Origin: Pseudomonadota bacterium
GTDB taxonomy: Bacteria; Pseudomonadota; Gammaproteobacteria; Burkholderiales; Thiobacillaceae
NCBI GenBank assembly: GCA_021811235.1
Contig: JAJZPG010000015.1
Span: forward strand, 1-64,000
Reading direction: 5' to 3'
DNA: 64,000 nt
The notes under the pieces are model-generated. The model saw only the letters and a list, made by a program, of their open reading frames with translations, was not told the origin of the DNA and searched no databases. The translations under genes and the position numbers were made by a program. Each line of letters opens with the position of its first letter. Positions within the stretch are counted from its first letter, which is position 1. Positions 9,267-19,401 of this stretch are shown here, piece after piece.

Positions 9267-9821
9267 ATGATCGTCTATCTCCACGGCTTCAATTCCTCTC
9301 CCGCTTCCGGCAAGGCCAGGCAGCTCGGCGAGCACATGGCCCGCCTCGGTCGCGAGGCCGATTACGTCTGCCCGGCGCTGGCCAACAGCCCGCGCGAGGC
9401 CATCGCCCAGGTCGAGGCGGCACTCGCCCCGCATGCGGGCCCTGTCACCCTGATCGGCAGCTCGCTGGGCGGCTTCTACGCCACCCACCTCGCCGAAAAA
9501 CACGGCTGGAAGGCGGTGCTGGTGAATCCGGCGGTGCACGCCCACCGCCTGCTGCGCGACGCGCTCGGCCCGCAGACCAACTGGCACAGCGGCGAGAAAT
9601 GGGAACTCACCGAGGCGCATCTGGACGAACTCGCAGCACTCGACGTGGCCGCGATCACGCGTCCCGAACGCTACCTGCTGCTGGCGCAGACCGGCGACGA
9701 GGTGCTCGACTACCGCGACGCCGTCGCCTACTACGCCGGCGCCACGCAAATCATCGAGACAGGCGGCGACCACGGCTTTGCCGATTTCGAGCGCCACTTC
9801 CAAACCATCCTGGATTTCTGA
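9267..9821 (+). CDS. YqiA-like alpha/beta-hydrolase (esterase)
   Basis: A 184-residue small alpha/beta-hydrolase of the YqiA/COG3150 type. It has the N-terminal YLHGFNSSP oxyanion segment, nucleophile elbow GSSLGG with Ser66, Asp144 in TGDEVLDY and His169 in GGDHGF, so the catalytic triad is complete. Probably a cytoplasmic esterase on short acyl esters; the physiological substrate is unknown. The start at MIVYLHGF is set by homology; there is no strong Shine-Dalgarno, and longer upstream readings run into the repeat. Its stop overlaps the next start (TGATG), coupling it to the RNase gene. Confidence 0.85.
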   Translation: MIVYLHGFNSSPASGKARQLGEHMARLGREADYVCPALANSPREAIAQVEAALAPHAGPVTLIGSSLGGFYATHLAEKHGWKAVLVNPAVHAHRLLRDALGPQTNWHSGEKWELTEAHLDELAALDVAAITRPERYLLLAQTGDEVLDYRDAVAYYAGATQIIETGGDHGFADFERHFQTILDF

Positions 9822-11689
9822 TGCACGTCATTTTCGAAGAAGACGGCCACTTCAAGGCCGGCTCCATCCTGTCCGAGACCGAGGCCACGGCGCAGGTGGA
9901 GGCCGCGTCGGGCAAACGCAGCAAGGTCAAGACGGCGAACATCCTGCTGCGCTTCGCCGCGCCGGCGCCCGCCGAGGTGATGGCCGAGGCGGACAGCCTG
10001 GCGGAAGAACTCGATGCCGACTTTCTGTGGGAAGCAGCAGGCACCGACGAGTTCGGCTTCGAACAACTGGCGCAGGAATACTACGGCCACGCGCCGCGCC
10101 CTGCGGAAGCGGTCGCGCTGCTGCAGAAGCTGCACGCCTCGCCGATCCACTTCCATAAAAAGGGCAAGGGCCGCTACCGCCCGGCGCCGGAGGAGACGCT
10201 GGCGGCAGCCAAGGCCGGGCTGGAGAAGAAGCGCCTCGCCGCCGAGCGCCAGGCCTATCTGGCCGCCGAACTCGCTGCCTTCCGCCTACCGCCCGAATAC
10301 AGCTCGCTGATCCCGCGCATCCTCATCGCGCCGGACAAGAACACGCTCGAATACAAGGCGCTGGAAGACGCGGCGGCGGCCACCGGCCTATCACAGTTAC
10401 GCCTGATCGAGCGCTGCGGCGCGATCCCGTCGACGCTCGATTTCCACCTGATGAGCTTTCTGCTCGAATATTTCCCGCGCGGCACCGGCTTCGCGCCGGT
10501 CACCGAACCCGTCGACCCGCCCGAGCTGCCGAAGAGCAGCGTGCGCGCGTTTTCGATGGACGACGAGGCGACCACCGAGATCGACGATGCGCTGTCGGTC
10601 GAGTGGCGGGGCGACGGCAGCATCCGCGTCGGCATACACATCGCCGCGCCGGCGCTCGGCATCGCCCCCGGTTCCGAACTCGACAAGGTCGCGCGCGAAC
10701 GGCTGTCGACCGTGTACTACCCGGGCGACAAGATCACCATGCTGCCGGAGGCGCTGATCCACCATTACACCCTGGGCGAGGCGCACGACTGTCCGGCGCT
10801 GTCGCTGTACGTCGACGTCGCCCCCGACCTGCGCGTGCTCGGCACCGAGACCCGGCTCGAAATGGTGCACATCGCCGACAACCTGCGCCACGAGACGCTG
10901 GAAATCGAGTTCAACGCCGAGACGCTTCGCAACCCGGACGTTCCCGACTACCCCTATCGCCGCGAGCTCGAATGGCTGCACGACTTCGCCGCCGTGCTCG
11001 AAGCCGGGCGCGGCAAGGCCGACACGGTCGACCGCGTCGACTACAACTTCAAGGTCGACGGCGAAACCATCCGCATCGTGCCGCGCAAGCGCGGCAGCCC
11101 GATCGACAAGGTGGTGTCGGAGCTGATGATCTTTGCCAACGCGCACTGGGGCGGCTGGCTCGCCGAAAAGCGCGTGCCCGCGATCTACCGCGCGCAGGCC
11201 AACGGCAAGACGCGCATGACGACCGCCCCCGACCCGCACGTCGGGCTCGGCGTCGACCAGTACGCGTGGTCGACCTCGCCGCTGCGGCGCTATGTCGATC
11301 TGGTCAACCAACGCCAGCTGATCAGCATCGTGCAGGGCACCGATCCGGTCTATCCGCCGCGCAGCGAGGCGCTGTTCTCGACGGTGCGGGATTTCGAGCT
11401 GGCGTACGATGCCTACAATGAATTCCAGCGCCGGCTGGAGCGTTACTGGATGCTGCGCTGGCTGATCCAGGAAAACGTCAGCGAAGTCAGCGCCAGCGTC
11501 ATCCGCGAGGATCTGGTGCGCTTCGACGCCCTGCCGATGGTGACCCGCGCGCCGTCGGTGATGGGGGTGGCGCCGGGCGCCAAGGTCAGGCTGGCGATCT
11601 CGAATATCGACCTGCTCGACATCCACTTCCATGCCGAGCTGATCGAGGCCGTGGCGCCGGCGCCTGACAGCGCAGCCGTCGTTCCGTAG
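9821..11689 (+). CDS. RNase II/R-family exoribonuclease
   Basis: A 622-residue RNB-domain 3'-5' exoribonuclease. The catalytic aspartate cluster is at FSMDDEATTEIDDALS, where the DDE and IDDA carboxylates bind two magnesium ions, and the conserved STSPLRRYVDLVNQRQL motif lies further on. The N-terminal 200 residues resemble the RNB-associated domains of the betaproteobacterial and cyanobacterial subgroup rather than the full cold-shock pair of Rnr, and only a short S1-like tail follows (VAPGAKVRLAI). Shorter than E. coli RNase R (813) and nearer RNase II (644). Role: mRNA turnover. Translationally coupled to the esterase upstream. Confidence 0.9.
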   Translation: MHVIFEEDGHFKAGSILSETEATAQVEAASGKRSKVKTANILLRFAAPAPAEVMAEADSLAEELDADFLWEAAGTDEFGFEQLAQEYYGHAPRPAEAVALLQKLHASPIHFHKKGKGRYRPAPEETLAAAKAGLEKKRLAAERQAYLAAELAAFRLPPEYSSLIPRILIAPDKNTLEYKALEDAAAATGLSQLRLIERCGAIPSTLDFHLMSFLLEYFPRGTGFAPVTEPVDPPELPKSSVRAFSMDDEATTEIDDALSVEWRGDGSIRVGIHIAAPALGIAPGSELDKVARERLSTVYYPGDKITMLPEALIHHYTLGEAHDCPALSLYVDVAPDLRVLGTETRLEMVHIADNLRHETLEIEFNAETLRNPDVPDYPYRRELEWLHDFAAVLEAGRGKADTVDRVDYNFKVDGETIRIVPRKRGSPIDKVVSELMIFANAHWGGWLAEKRVPAIYRAQANGKTRMTTAPDPHVGLGVDQYAWSTSPLRRYVDLVNQRQLISIVQGTDPVYPPRSEALFSTVRDFELAYDAYNEFQRRLERYWMLRWLIQENVSEVSASVIREDLVRFDALPMVTRAPSVMGVAPGAKVRLAISNIDLLDIHFHAELIEAVAPAPDSAAVVP

Positions 11690-11719
11690 AATCAGGCTGA
11701 TCCCCATCCATTCGCACGC

Positions 11720-12610
11720 ATGTCCACCCCGTCCACCGCCCCTCTCGCCGAACCATCCAAGCAGGGTACGCGCATGGCGCTCGCCCTGCTGGCGTCGGCT
11801 GCGGTGCATGGCATGGTGCTGTCGACCCAGTTCGTGCAGATCAATCCGCGCCTGTTCGAGGACACCAACCTGCCGATGGAAGTGGTGCTGGTCAACGCCA
11901 AGACCCTGGAGTCGCCGCTCAATCCCGACGCGCTGGCGCAGGTGAGCCTGGCCGGCGGCGGCAACACCGACGAGGACCGCCGCCTGAAAAGCCCGCTGCC
12001 TGCCAGCCCGAGCACCCAGGCCGGCAGCGAGGAAGCCGCGCTGCAGGCCCGGGTGGCCGAACTGGAGCAACAGGCGAAAACCCTGCTGAGCCAGATCAAA
12101 CCCGACGCGGCCCTGCATAGCCAGCCCCAACCCGTGCCGCAGCCTGCCGATCAGCCGAGCCTCGACGCCAGCCAGCTCACCCAGCAGGCACGCGAAATGG
12201 CGCAGCTGCAGGCCCGCATCTCGCAACAGTGGGACGACTACCAGAAGCGGCCCAAGCGCGCCTTCGTCGGCGCCAACGTCCGCGAGTACGCGTTTGCCCG
12301 CTATGTCGAGGACTGGGTTGCCAAGGTCGAGCGCATCGGCAACGTCAACTATCCGGAGGCCGCCCGCCGCCAGGGCCTCTACGGCAGCCTCAAGCTCACC
12401 GTGTCGATCTATGCCGACGGCCGCATCGAGGCGATCGAGATCGACCGCTCGTCCGGTTCCAAGGTGCTCGACACCGCCGCGATCAGGATCGTCGAGCTCG
12501 CCGCGCCCTACGCCGCCTTCCCCGAGGACATGCGGAAAAAGGCCGACATTTTGTCTATAACGCGTACCTGGACCTTCACCCGTTCCGACCAGTTGGTGGG
12601 TACTGACTGA
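11720..12610 (+). CDS. TonB-like energy transducer
   Basis: A 296-residue protein with one N-terminal transmembrane segment (about 18-36), a periplasmic spacer with a predicted coiled coil (ALQARVAELEQQAKTL and a QARISQQW stretch) and a Pro/Gln-rich part. The C-terminal TonB domain contains VNYPEAARRQGLYGSLKLTV, the YP motif that contacts TonB-box receptors, then ADGRIEAIEIDRSSGSKVLD. It would transmit proton-motive force from ExbBD to outer-membrane receptors, though neither is nearby. Located 30 bp after the RNase gene. An orphan TonB of this length is common in betaproteobacteria. Confidence 0.88.
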   Translation: MSTPSTAPLAEPSKQGTRMALALLASAAVHGMVLSTQFVQINPRLFEDTNLPMEVVLVNAKTLESPLNPDALAQVSLAGGGNTDEDRRLKSPLPASPSTQAGSEEAALQARVAELEQQAKTLLSQIKPDAALHSQPQPVPQPADQPSLDASQLTQQAREMAQLQARISQQWDDYQKRPKRAFVGANVREYAFARYVEDWVAKVERIGNVNYPEAARRQGLYGSLKLTVSIYADGRIEAIEIDRSSGSKVLDTAAIRIVELAAPYAAFPEDMRKKADILSITRTWTFTRSDQLVGTD

Positions 12611-12714
12611 ACGACGGCCGCGCCAACCCGACGCCCCTCGCCGCTCGCCCGGCACCTCCCAGACCGCACAACCCGGCCCATTGCGGGCCGACATGACGGG
12701 CCTCGATGGTCATG

Positions 12715-12720
12715 TATAAT
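12715..12720 (+). promoter_or_regulatory. Likely -10 element of the fbp promoter
   Basis: A perfect TATAAT lies 41 bp upstream of the fbp start codon in an otherwise GC-rich gap. The region one spacer-length upstream (CATGAC, 12692-12697) is a poor -35, so activation by a regulator is possible. Confidence 0.5.
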
Positions 12721-12761
12721 ATTCTGATTTGCTTATACATTTCTCACTTCGGAGTCCCACC

Positions 12762-13775
12762 ATGCACACCGGCACCACCCTCACCCAGTTCATCATCGAA
12801 GAGCAGCGCCGCACCGCCGGCGCCACCGGCGACTTCACCTCGCTCCTGAACGACGTCGTCACCGCCTGCAAGGCGATTTCCAACGCCGTGAACAAGGGCG
12901 CGCTGCTGGGCGTGATGGGTTCGCTGGATTCGGAGAACGTGCAGGGCGAAACGCAGAAGAAGCTCGACGTCATCACCAACGAGATCATGATCCGCTCCAA
13001 CGAGTGGGCCGGCCACCTGGCCGGCATGGCTTCCGAGGAAATGGACGAGGTCTACGCCATCCCCAGCAAGTATCCGCTCGGCAAGTACCTGCTGGTATTC
13101 GACCCGCTCGACGGCTCGTCCAACGTCGACGTCAACATCTCGGTCGGCACCATCTTCTCGATCCTCAAGGCCCCGGTCGCCGGGCGTGCCGCCAAGATGG
13201 AAGACTTCCTGCAGACCGGCACCCAGCAGGTGTGCGCCGGCTACGCGATCTACGGTTCCTCGACCATGCTGGTGCTGACCTTCGGCCACGGCACCAACGG
13301 TTTCACGCTCGACCGCGACGTCGGCGAGTTCGTGCTGACCCACCCCAACATGAAGATCCCCACCGAGACCAAGGAATTCGCGATCAACGCGTCCAACATG
13401 CGGTTCTGGGAAAAGCCGGTGCAGCGCTACGTCGACGAATGCCTGGCCGGCAAGACCGGTCCGCGCGGCAAGGACTTCAACATGCGCTGGGTCGCCTCGA
13501 TGGTCGCCGAAGTGCACCGCATCCTCACCCGCGGCGGCATCTTCATGTATCCCAAGGACACCAAGGATCCGTCCAAGGCCGGCAAGCTGCGCCTGCTGTA
13601 CGAAGCCAACCCGATGGCCTTCATCGTCGAGCAGGCCGGCGGCGCCGCCACCACCGGCTACCAGCGCATCCTCGACATCAATCCGGAAGGCCTGCACCAG
13701 CGCGTGCCGGTGATCCTCGGCTCCAAGACCGAAGTCGACACCGTGACCGGCTATCACCACGAAAAGGCCGCGTGA
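12762..13775 (+). CDS. fbp: Fructose-1,6-bisphosphatase class I
   Basis: A 337-residue class I FBPase. It hydrolyses fructose-1,6-bisphosphate to fructose-6-phosphate in gluconeogenesis and, in an autotroph, in regeneration of the Calvin cycle. The metal-binding motif [13 protein letters not shown] is present, followed by the C-terminal substrate-binding segment [15 protein letters not shown]. Start at MHTGTTL with GGAG 8 bp upstream; an upstream in-frame codon (12729) falls between the promoter and this site. It stands alone as a single-gene transcript with its own TATAAT and a terminator after it, about 46 kb from the cbb operon. Confidence 0.97.
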   Translation: MHTGTTLTQFIIEEQRRTAGATGDFTSLLNDVVTACKAISNAVNKGALLGVMGSLDSENVQGETQKKLDVITNEIMIRSNEWAGHLAGMASEEMDEVYAIPSKYPLGKYLLVFDPLDGSSNVDVNISVGTIFSILKAPVAGRAAKMEDFLQTGTQQVCAGYAIYGSSTMLVLTFGHGTNGFTLDRDVGEFVLTHPNMKIPTETKEFAINASNMRFWEKPVQRYVDECLAGKTGPRGKDFNMRWVASMVAEVHRILTRGGIFMYPKDTKDPSKAGKLRLLYEANPMAFIVEQAGGAATTGYQRILDINPEGLHQRVPVILGSKTEVDTVTGYHHEKAA

Positions 13776-13853
13776 ACGGGGTTGTCCACGCGACAGCGTC
13801 ATTGCGACATCGGCCGGCCCGTTATGGGTAGAGCCTGATCCGACGACGCAACG

Positions 13854-13880
13854 AAAAAGCCGGGCTATGCCCGGCTTTTC
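13854..13880. terminator. Bidirectional intrinsic terminator
   Basis: AGCCGGGC-TAT-GCCCGGCT forms an 8-bp GC-rich stem with A-rich and T-rich flanks on both sides (AAAA before, TTTTC after). It sits between the convergent fbp and GGDEF-EAL genes and can end both. Confidence 0.85.
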
Positions 13881-13898
13881 ATTGGGTGCCCCTACGCC

Positions 13899-16016
13899 CT
13901 ATGCCGCGACCCGCCGCACGCGTGCGCGCATCAGGCTGACGCACTCGTCCGGCGGCAATGGACGGCTGAACAGGTAGCCCTGCGCCTCGTCGCAATGGTT
14001 GACGCGCAGGTAGGCGAGCTGCGCCTCGGTTTCGACGCCTTCGGCGACGACGGTCAGGCCGAGGTTGCCCGCCAGCGCGATGATGGTGCGCACGATGGCG
14101 GTGTCGTTCTCGTCGCCCGGGATGTCGCGGATGAACGAGCGGTCGATCTTCAGGCAGTGGATGGGGAAGGTCTTCAGGTAGCTCAGCGAGGAATAGCCGG
14201 TGCCGAAATCATCCACCGCGATGCGGATGCCCAGCTGTTCCAGTTCGGCCAGCACCGTGGCAGCCGACGCCAGATTGTCCATGATCGACGATTCGGTCAG
14301 TTCCAGTTCGAGTTCGCCGGGCGCAAGGCCGGTGTCGCGCAAGGCGGCGCTGATTTCCTCCGCCAGATCCTTTTGCCGGAACTGCCGCGTCGACAGGTTG
14401 ACCGCCATGGTGCCGCTATCCAGTTCCATCGCCTGCCAGGCACGCAACTGGCGGCAGGCCTCGCGCAGTACCCAGGTGCCGATCGGCAGGATGAGGCCGC
14501 TCTGCTCGGCGACCGGGATGAATTCTTCCGGGCTGACCATGCCGAGTTCGGGCGACTGCCAGCGGACGAGCGCCTCCCAGCCCGTCAGCCGGCCGGACAG
14601 GATTTCCTGTTTGGGCTGATAGTGCAGCATCAGCTCATTGCGGTCGAGGGCGTGCTTCAGGCGCGCCTCGAGCAGCACGCGGCGCTCGATCTCCTCCGAC
14701 AGATCGCGGCTGAACACCATCAGGCAGTTGCGTCCCGACAGTTTGGCGCGATGCAGGGCAAGGTCGGCGTAGCGCATCAGCACGCTGGCCGTCTCGCCAT
14801 CCGTGGGATAGGTGACGATGCCGAGGCTGGCGCTGATTGCCAGACGGTCGTTGCCGATGTCGAATTCGCGGGCCATGACGCGCAGCAGTTCCTCGCCCAC
14901 CTGCTTTGCCCGATCGACCGAGGCCCCTTCCAGCAGGATCACGAACTCGTCGCCGCTGAAGCGGGCCATGAATGCGGCCGGCGGCAGGCTGCCGCGAACG
15001 CGGTCGGCGACGGCCACCAGAAGCAGATCGCCCATTTCGTGGCCGAGCGTGTCGTTCACGTTCTGGAAATGATCCAGGTCGAGCAACAGGACTGCACAGG
15101 GGACATGATCGTGGCGGGTACGCACCACCGACTGGTTGAGCCTCTCGTTGAATGCGGTGCGGTTCGGCAGCCCGGTCAGGTCGTCGTGGGTGAGCATGTG
15201 GCGCATCTGCCGGAACGGCCGGCTCACGGCCTCCGCGTAGATCGCGCGGAAGAGGAAATAATAGGCGAACACCTTGTAGGTATGCCCCAGCAGGTTGGCG
15301 GTGCTGCTCACTTCCACGTACACGGTGAAGAACAGTTCGCCTGACGCCATCAGCAGCAGGGCCAGCATCAGGCTCTCGAAATCGCAGTTGGTGATCCGAT
15401 TGCGGCGCAGGTACAGCAGGGCGGCAATGGCCAGGTAGAAGCCGAACACCCCCCATTCGATCGCCACCTTGAGCGGGGTCAGGCCCACGCCTTTGGCGTA
15501 CATGGCCGGCACGATGTCCGGCGATTTCAACAGGATGTAAGACACCACCGCCACCGCGAGCAGGACCCCGATCCAGGCATGGCGGCGCAGCGGAAAGCGC
15601 GAGGCCGGCGTGTCGGGGAGCAGCACGTAGGCCATCAGGCCGACGCCCGCTGCAATGCGGCCGCCCAGCCAGAACAGGATCGACTTGTGCGCGGTGTTGG
15701 AGCTGACCAGATCCGGCATGCCGATGTAGGACAAGAAATGCAGGATGTCGAACAGCGCCACCGCCAGGAACGCACACCCCAGCGCCATCGAGCGGGTCGA
15801 GCGCTCGGCCTGCTGCACGCCGTGGCCGGTGAAGAAGACCAGCGCGGCAACGATGATGGCGAACACCTCCATCATCGAGTGGACCACCAGAAAGTCGGGT
15901 GGAGAAATGGCCAGTTGGTTGGTCGGCACGGCCTGCCACAGCAGCAGGGGGAGGCTCGCGGCCAATAGCAGCATGCCGGCGAGGCGGTGTGTGTCTTGTC
16001 CTGGCAATTGCTTCAA
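13899..16016 (-). CDS. Membrane-anchored GGDEF-EAL cyclic-di-GMP enzyme
   Basis: A 705-residue protein with an N-terminal eight-helix membrane sensor of the MASE3 type (about 10-265), a GGDEF domain (about 275-430) and an EAL domain (about 445-700). The cyclase motif is SGDEF, a variant often active. No RxxD inhibitory site precedes it (RGSL at that position). The EAL domain has EALVRW, the DDFGTGYSS loop, the KIDRSFI lysine and the VVAEGVE glutamate, so phosphodiesterase activity is likely. Net direction of c-di-GMP turnover is unknown. It is monocistronic. MASE3 ligands are uncharacterised. Confidence 0.9.
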   Translation of the reverse strand: MKQLPGQDTHRLAGMLLLAASLPLLLWQAVPTNQLAISPPDFLVVHSMMEVFAIIVAALVFFTGHGVQQAERSTRSMALGCAFLAVALFDILHFLSYIGMPDLVSSNTAHKSILFWLGGRIAAGVGLMAYVLLPDTPASRFPLRRHAWIGVLLAVAVVSYILLKSPDIVPAMYAKGVGLTPLKVAIEWGVFGFYLAIAALLYLRRNRITNCDFESLMLALLLMASGELFFTVYVEVSSTANLLGHTYKVFAYYFLFRAIYAEAVSRPFRQMRHMLTHDDLTGLPNRTAFNERLNQSVVRTRHDHVPCAVLLLDLDHFQNVNDTLGHEMGDLLLVAVADRVRGSLPPAAFMARFSGDEFVILLEGASVDRAKQVGEELLRVMAREFDIGNDRLAISASLGIVTYPTDGETASVLMRYADLALHRAKLSGRNCLMVFSRDLSEEIERRVLLEARLKHALDRNELMLHYQPKQEILSGRLTGWEALVRWQSPELGMVSPEEFIPVAEQSGLILPIGTWVLREACRQLRAWQAMELDSGTMAVNLSTRQFRQKDLAEEISAALRDTGLAPGELELELTESSIMDNLASAATVLAELEQLGIRIAVDDFGTGYSSLSYLKTFPIHCLKIDRSFIRDIPGDENDTAIVRTIIALAGNLGLTVVAEGVETEAQLAYLRVNHCDEAQGYLFSRPLPPDECVSLMRARVRRVAA

Positions 16017-16173
16017 CGCAGGGTGTCCTCTCTTGATCGGAGGGTTGCACGAATAACCATACTGCCAGAGGAAGTATTTCGGGTTTACCGGCCGTCGTCA
16101 ATGCAGACGCGAAACCGGGTGGAAAAGCGCCAGGGCGCGCCCTCCTGGACCGCGCCAGAATGTCTTAACGGTA

Positions 16174-16203
16174 GCGGCGCGCCACACTTGAATGGCGCGC
16201 CGC
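16174..16203. terminator. GC-rich hairpin downstream of the RND efflux operon
   Basis: A perfect 10-bp inverted repeat GCGGCGCGCC/GGCGCGCCGC with a 10-nt loop, 13 bp past the stop of the RND permease. No T tract follows, so it may be a rho-dependent or mRNA-stabilising stem. A further GGGCGCGCCC lies at 16134-16143. The rest of 16017-16215 holds nothing I recognise. Confidence 0.5.
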
Positions 16204-16215
16204 TCTGAAACCCGC

Positions 16216-19200
16216 TCAGTCGGGACGTTGCGGCGCCGGGTGATGCGACGGCACATGCACATTGGCACGCCCGTGCGGATACGCGTCGATCTCCTCCATG
16301 CGGGCCTGCAATCTGCGGTCGGATACCCAGTGGAAGAACAACGGAATGAAGAACACTGCGAGGAAGGTGGCGGCAAGCATCCCGCCGACCACGCCGGTGC
16401 CGACCGCATGGCGCGCCCCGGCCCCTGCGCCGGTGGACACCGCCAGCGGCAGCACGCCGAGAATGAAGGCAAGCGAGGTCATCAGAATGGGGCGGAAGCG
16501 CAGGCGCGCGGCCTCCAGCGCAGCCGCCACGCTGGAATAGCCCGCCTGTTTTTTCAGCACGGCGAATTCGACGATCAGGATCGCGTTCTTCGCCGCCAGC
16601 CCCAGCAGCGTCACCAGGCCGATCTGGAAATACACGTCGTTGGTCAGCCCGCGCAGCCATACCGCGGCGAGCGCACCGAAGGTGCCGAAGGGCAGCGCCA
16701 TCAGCACCGCAAACGGCAGCGACCATTTCTCGTACTGCGCAGCGAGGATCAGGAAGACCATCAGCACCGCCAGGCCCAGCGCGATGCCCGAAGTGCCGCT
16801 CGAGCGCTTTTCCTGGAACGAGGCACTGGTCCATTCGTAGCTGAAGTCGGGCGGCAGGGTCTTCCTCGCGATCTCGTCGACGATGGCGAGCGCCTGCCCA
16901 GAACTGATGCCCGGCACCGCGCTGCCCATGATCTTGACCGCCTGCAGGTTGTTGTAGCGGTCGAGCGTCTCCGGACCGGACGAGAAACTGACGCGCGCCA
17001 GAGCCGACATCGGCACCATCTCGCCCGCTTCGTTGGGAACGAACAGCGCCGACACGTCCTGCGGCGTCTTGCGCGCACCCGGTTCGGCCGACATCAGCAC
17101 CTGCCAGGTGCGGCCGTACTTGTTGAAATCGTTGACGTAATAGCTGCCGAGCGTGGCCGACAGCGTGTTGAACACGTCGTCGACCTTCACGCCGAGCATC
17201 TTCGCCTTTTCACGGTCGACGTCGACATACAGCTGCGGCACGTGCGGCCGCCACAGCGTCAGCACCTGAGCGAGCCGCTTGTCCTGGCGCGCGGCGGCAA
17301 GGAAAGCGTCGCTCACCTCGGCGAGTTTTTTCGGCCCACCTTCGCCCTTGTTCTGGATATAGAACTCGAAGCCGCCGGCGTTGCCCAGCCCGAAGATCGG
17401 CGGCGGCGCGAACGCCAGCACCAGCGCCTCGCGGATGCCGGCGGTGGCACCCATCATCTCGCCAACCATCTGCTGGATGGTCTTGTCGCGTTCGTCCCAG
17501 TGGCGGGCCGCGACGAAGATCGTCGCCGCGCTGTTGCGGAAACCGCCGCCGAGGAAATCGAGGCCGGCGAACGCGACCACGTGTTCGACCGTGGGATCCT
17601 TGCGGACGATCGCATCGACCTGCTTCACCACCGCCTCGGTGCGCGACAGCGCGGAACCGTCCGGCAGGTACACGGCGCTGATGTAGTAGCCCTGGTCCTC
17701 GTCCGGCACCAGGCTGCCGGGCGTGAACTTCCACAGCGTGACCGCAGCGGCGATCATCAAAAGATAGATCGACAGCGCCACCAGCGAGCGCCGCATGAGG
17801 AATTTCACGCCCCCCTGGTAATGCCGGGTCATGCCGGCGAAACCGCGGTTGAACGCACGGAAGAAGCGTCCCGGCTCGTGCGGCTTCTCGCCTTTCAGCA
17901 GCGCCACGCACAGCGCCGGCGTCAGCGTCAGCGCGACGATGCCCGAGATCACCACCGAGATGGCGATGGTCACCGCAAACTGGCGGTATAGTTCGCCGGT
18001 CAACCCGCCGAGGAAGGCGATCGGGATGAACACCGCGCACAGCACCAGTACGATCGCGATCACCGGCCCGGTGACCTCGCGCATCGCCAGCAACGCGGCT
18101 TCGCGCGGCGCTTTCTTTTCCTCGTGGATGATGCGCTCGATGTTCTCCAGCACCACGATGGCGTCGTCGACCACGATGCCGATGGCAAGCACCATGCCGA
18201 ACAGCGTCAGCGTGTTGATCGAATAGCCGAGCAGCAGCAGGCCGACGAAGGTGCCGAGCAGCGACACCGGCACCGCGAGGATGGGGATGAGCGTCGCGCG
18301 CCAATTCTGCAGGAACACGAACACCACCAGCACCACCAGCAGGATCGCCTCGCCCAGCGTCTTCACCACCTCGCGGATCGACACCTCGACGAAGCGCGTG
18401 GTGTCGTAGGGCACGGCATAGTCGAAGCCTTCGGGGAAGCTCTTCTTCAGCTCCTCGACCGTGCGCGTCACCTCGTCGCCGACTTCGAGCGCGTTGGCCC
18501 CCGGCTGCAGGAAGATGCCGACCAGCGTCGCCGGTTTGCCGTTGTAGAGACCGGCAAAATCGTAGTCCTTCGAGCCGAGTTCGACCCGCGCGACGTCCTT
18601 CAGGTACAGCAGCGAGCCGTCCGCGTTGGCACGCACGACGATGTTCTCGAACTCCTTGGGGTCGGCGAGCCGCCCCTTGGCGGTGAGCGAGTACACCAGC
18701 GCCTGGCCGTTGTCGACCGGAGGCTGGCCGATCTTGCCGGGGGCGAACTGCGCGTTCTGCTCGTTGATCGCGCGGCTGAGATCACTCACCGTCACGCCCA
18801 GCTGCGCCATGCGGTCGGGCTTCAGCCAGATGCGCATGGCGTAGTCCTTGGCGCCGAAGATCTGCACGTTGGTCGTGCCCGGGATGCGCTTCAGCCGGTC
18901 CAGCACGTTGAGCGTGACATAGTTGCTGGTGTAGAGATCGTCGTAGCGGCCGTCTGGCGAAAGGAAGGCGAGCACCTGCAGGAAGGCCGACGAGCCCTTC
19001 TCCACCGTCACGCCCTGGCGCCGCACCTCCTCCGGCAGCCGCGCCTCGGCCTGCTTGACGCGGTTGTTGACGTTGAGCGCGGCCTTGTCGACGTCGGACC
19101 CGATCTCGAAGGTGACCTGGATTTCCAGCACGCCGTTGGAAGCGGACGTCGACGACATGTACATCATGTCCTCGATGCCGTTGATCGCGTTCTCCAGCGG

Positions 19201-19392
19201 CGCCGCGACGGTCTGCTCCAGCACCGTCGCCGACGCGCCCGGATAGATCGCGCGCACCGTCACCACCGGTGGTGCGATCTCCGGATACTGCGCGATCGGC
19301 AACACGCGCATCGCCAGAAGGCCGGCGAGCACGACGAGGATGGACAGCACGACCGAGAAGATCGGCCGGTCGATGAAGAAGCGCGAGAACAT
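16216..19392 (-). CDS. RND multidrug efflux permease (AcrB/MexB type)
   Basis: A 1058-residue inner-membrane RND transporter of the hydrophobe/amphiphile efflux family. It has the typical start FFIDRPIFSVVLSIL, twelve transmembrane segments in two repeats, large periplasmic porter loops, and the proton-relay aspartate pair in GIVVDDAIVVLENIE in helix 4. It exports drugs, dyes or toxic hydrophobic compounds by proton antiport as a trimer with the adaptor encoded 9 bp upstream. No TolC-type outer-membrane gene is present here, so a remote one must be used. The divergent AcrR-type gene beyond the adaptor is the probable repressor. Confidence 0.95.
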   Translation of the reverse strand: MFSRFFIDRPIFSVVLSILVVLAGLLAMRVLPIAQYPEIAPPVVTVRAIYPGASATVLEQTVAAPLENAINGIEDMMYMSSTSASNGVLEIQVTFEIGSDVDKAALNVNNRVKQAEARLPEEVRRQGVTVEKGSSAFLQVLAFLSPDGRYDDLYTSNYVTLNVLDRLKRIPGTTNVQIFGAKDYAMRIWLKPDRMAQLGVTVSDLSRAINEQNAQFAPGKIGQPPVDNGQALVYSLTAKGRLADPKEFENIVVRANADGSLLYLKDVARVELGSKDYDFAGLYNGKPATLVGIFLQPGANALEVGDEVTRTVEELKKSFPEGFDYAVPYDTTRFVEVSIREVVKTLGEAILLVVLVVFVFLQNWRATLIPILAVPVSLLGTFVGLLLLGYSINTLTLFGMVLAIGIVVDDAIVVLENIERIIHEEKKAPREAALLAMREVTGPVIAIVLVLCAVFIPIAFLGGLTGELYRQFAVTIAISVVISGIVALTLTPALCVALLKGEKPHEPGRFFRAFNRGFAGMTRHYQGGVKFLMRRSLVALSIYLLMIAAAVTLWKFTPGSLVPDEDQGYYISAVYLPDGSALSRTEAVVKQVDAIVRKDPTVEHVVAFAGLDFLGGGFRNSAATIFVAARHWDERDKTIQQMVGEMMGATAGIREALVLAFAPPPIFGLGNAGGFEFYIQNKGEGGPKKLAEVSDAFLAAARQDKRLAQVLTLWRPHVPQLYVDVDREKAKMLGVKVDDVFNTLSATLGSYYVNDFNKYGRTWQVLMSAEPGARKTPQDVSALFVPNEAGEMVPMSALARVSFSSGPETLDRYNNLQAVKIMGSAVPGISSGQALAIVDEIARKTLPPDFSYEWTSASFQEKRSSGTSGIALGLAVLMVFLILAAQYEKWSLPFAVLMALPFGTFGALAAVWLRGLTNDVYFQIGLVTLLGLAAKNAILIVEFAVLKKQAGYSSVAAALEAARLRFRPILMTSLAFILGVLPLAVSTGAGAGARHAVGTGVVGGMLAATFLAVFFIPLFFHWVSDRRLQARMEEIDAYPHGRANVHVPSHHPAPQRPD

Positions 19393-19401
19393 GACAGCCC
19401 C

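Noticed and set aside
10397..12694. A 765-codon minus-strand open frame
   Set aside because: It is antisense to the RNB exonuclease and TonB genes, whose motifs are clear; the reversed frame is a GC artefact.
16134..16203. GGCGCGCC-type sites as restriction or recombination sites
   Set aside because: They are explained as arms of a hairpin; nothing indicates recombination.
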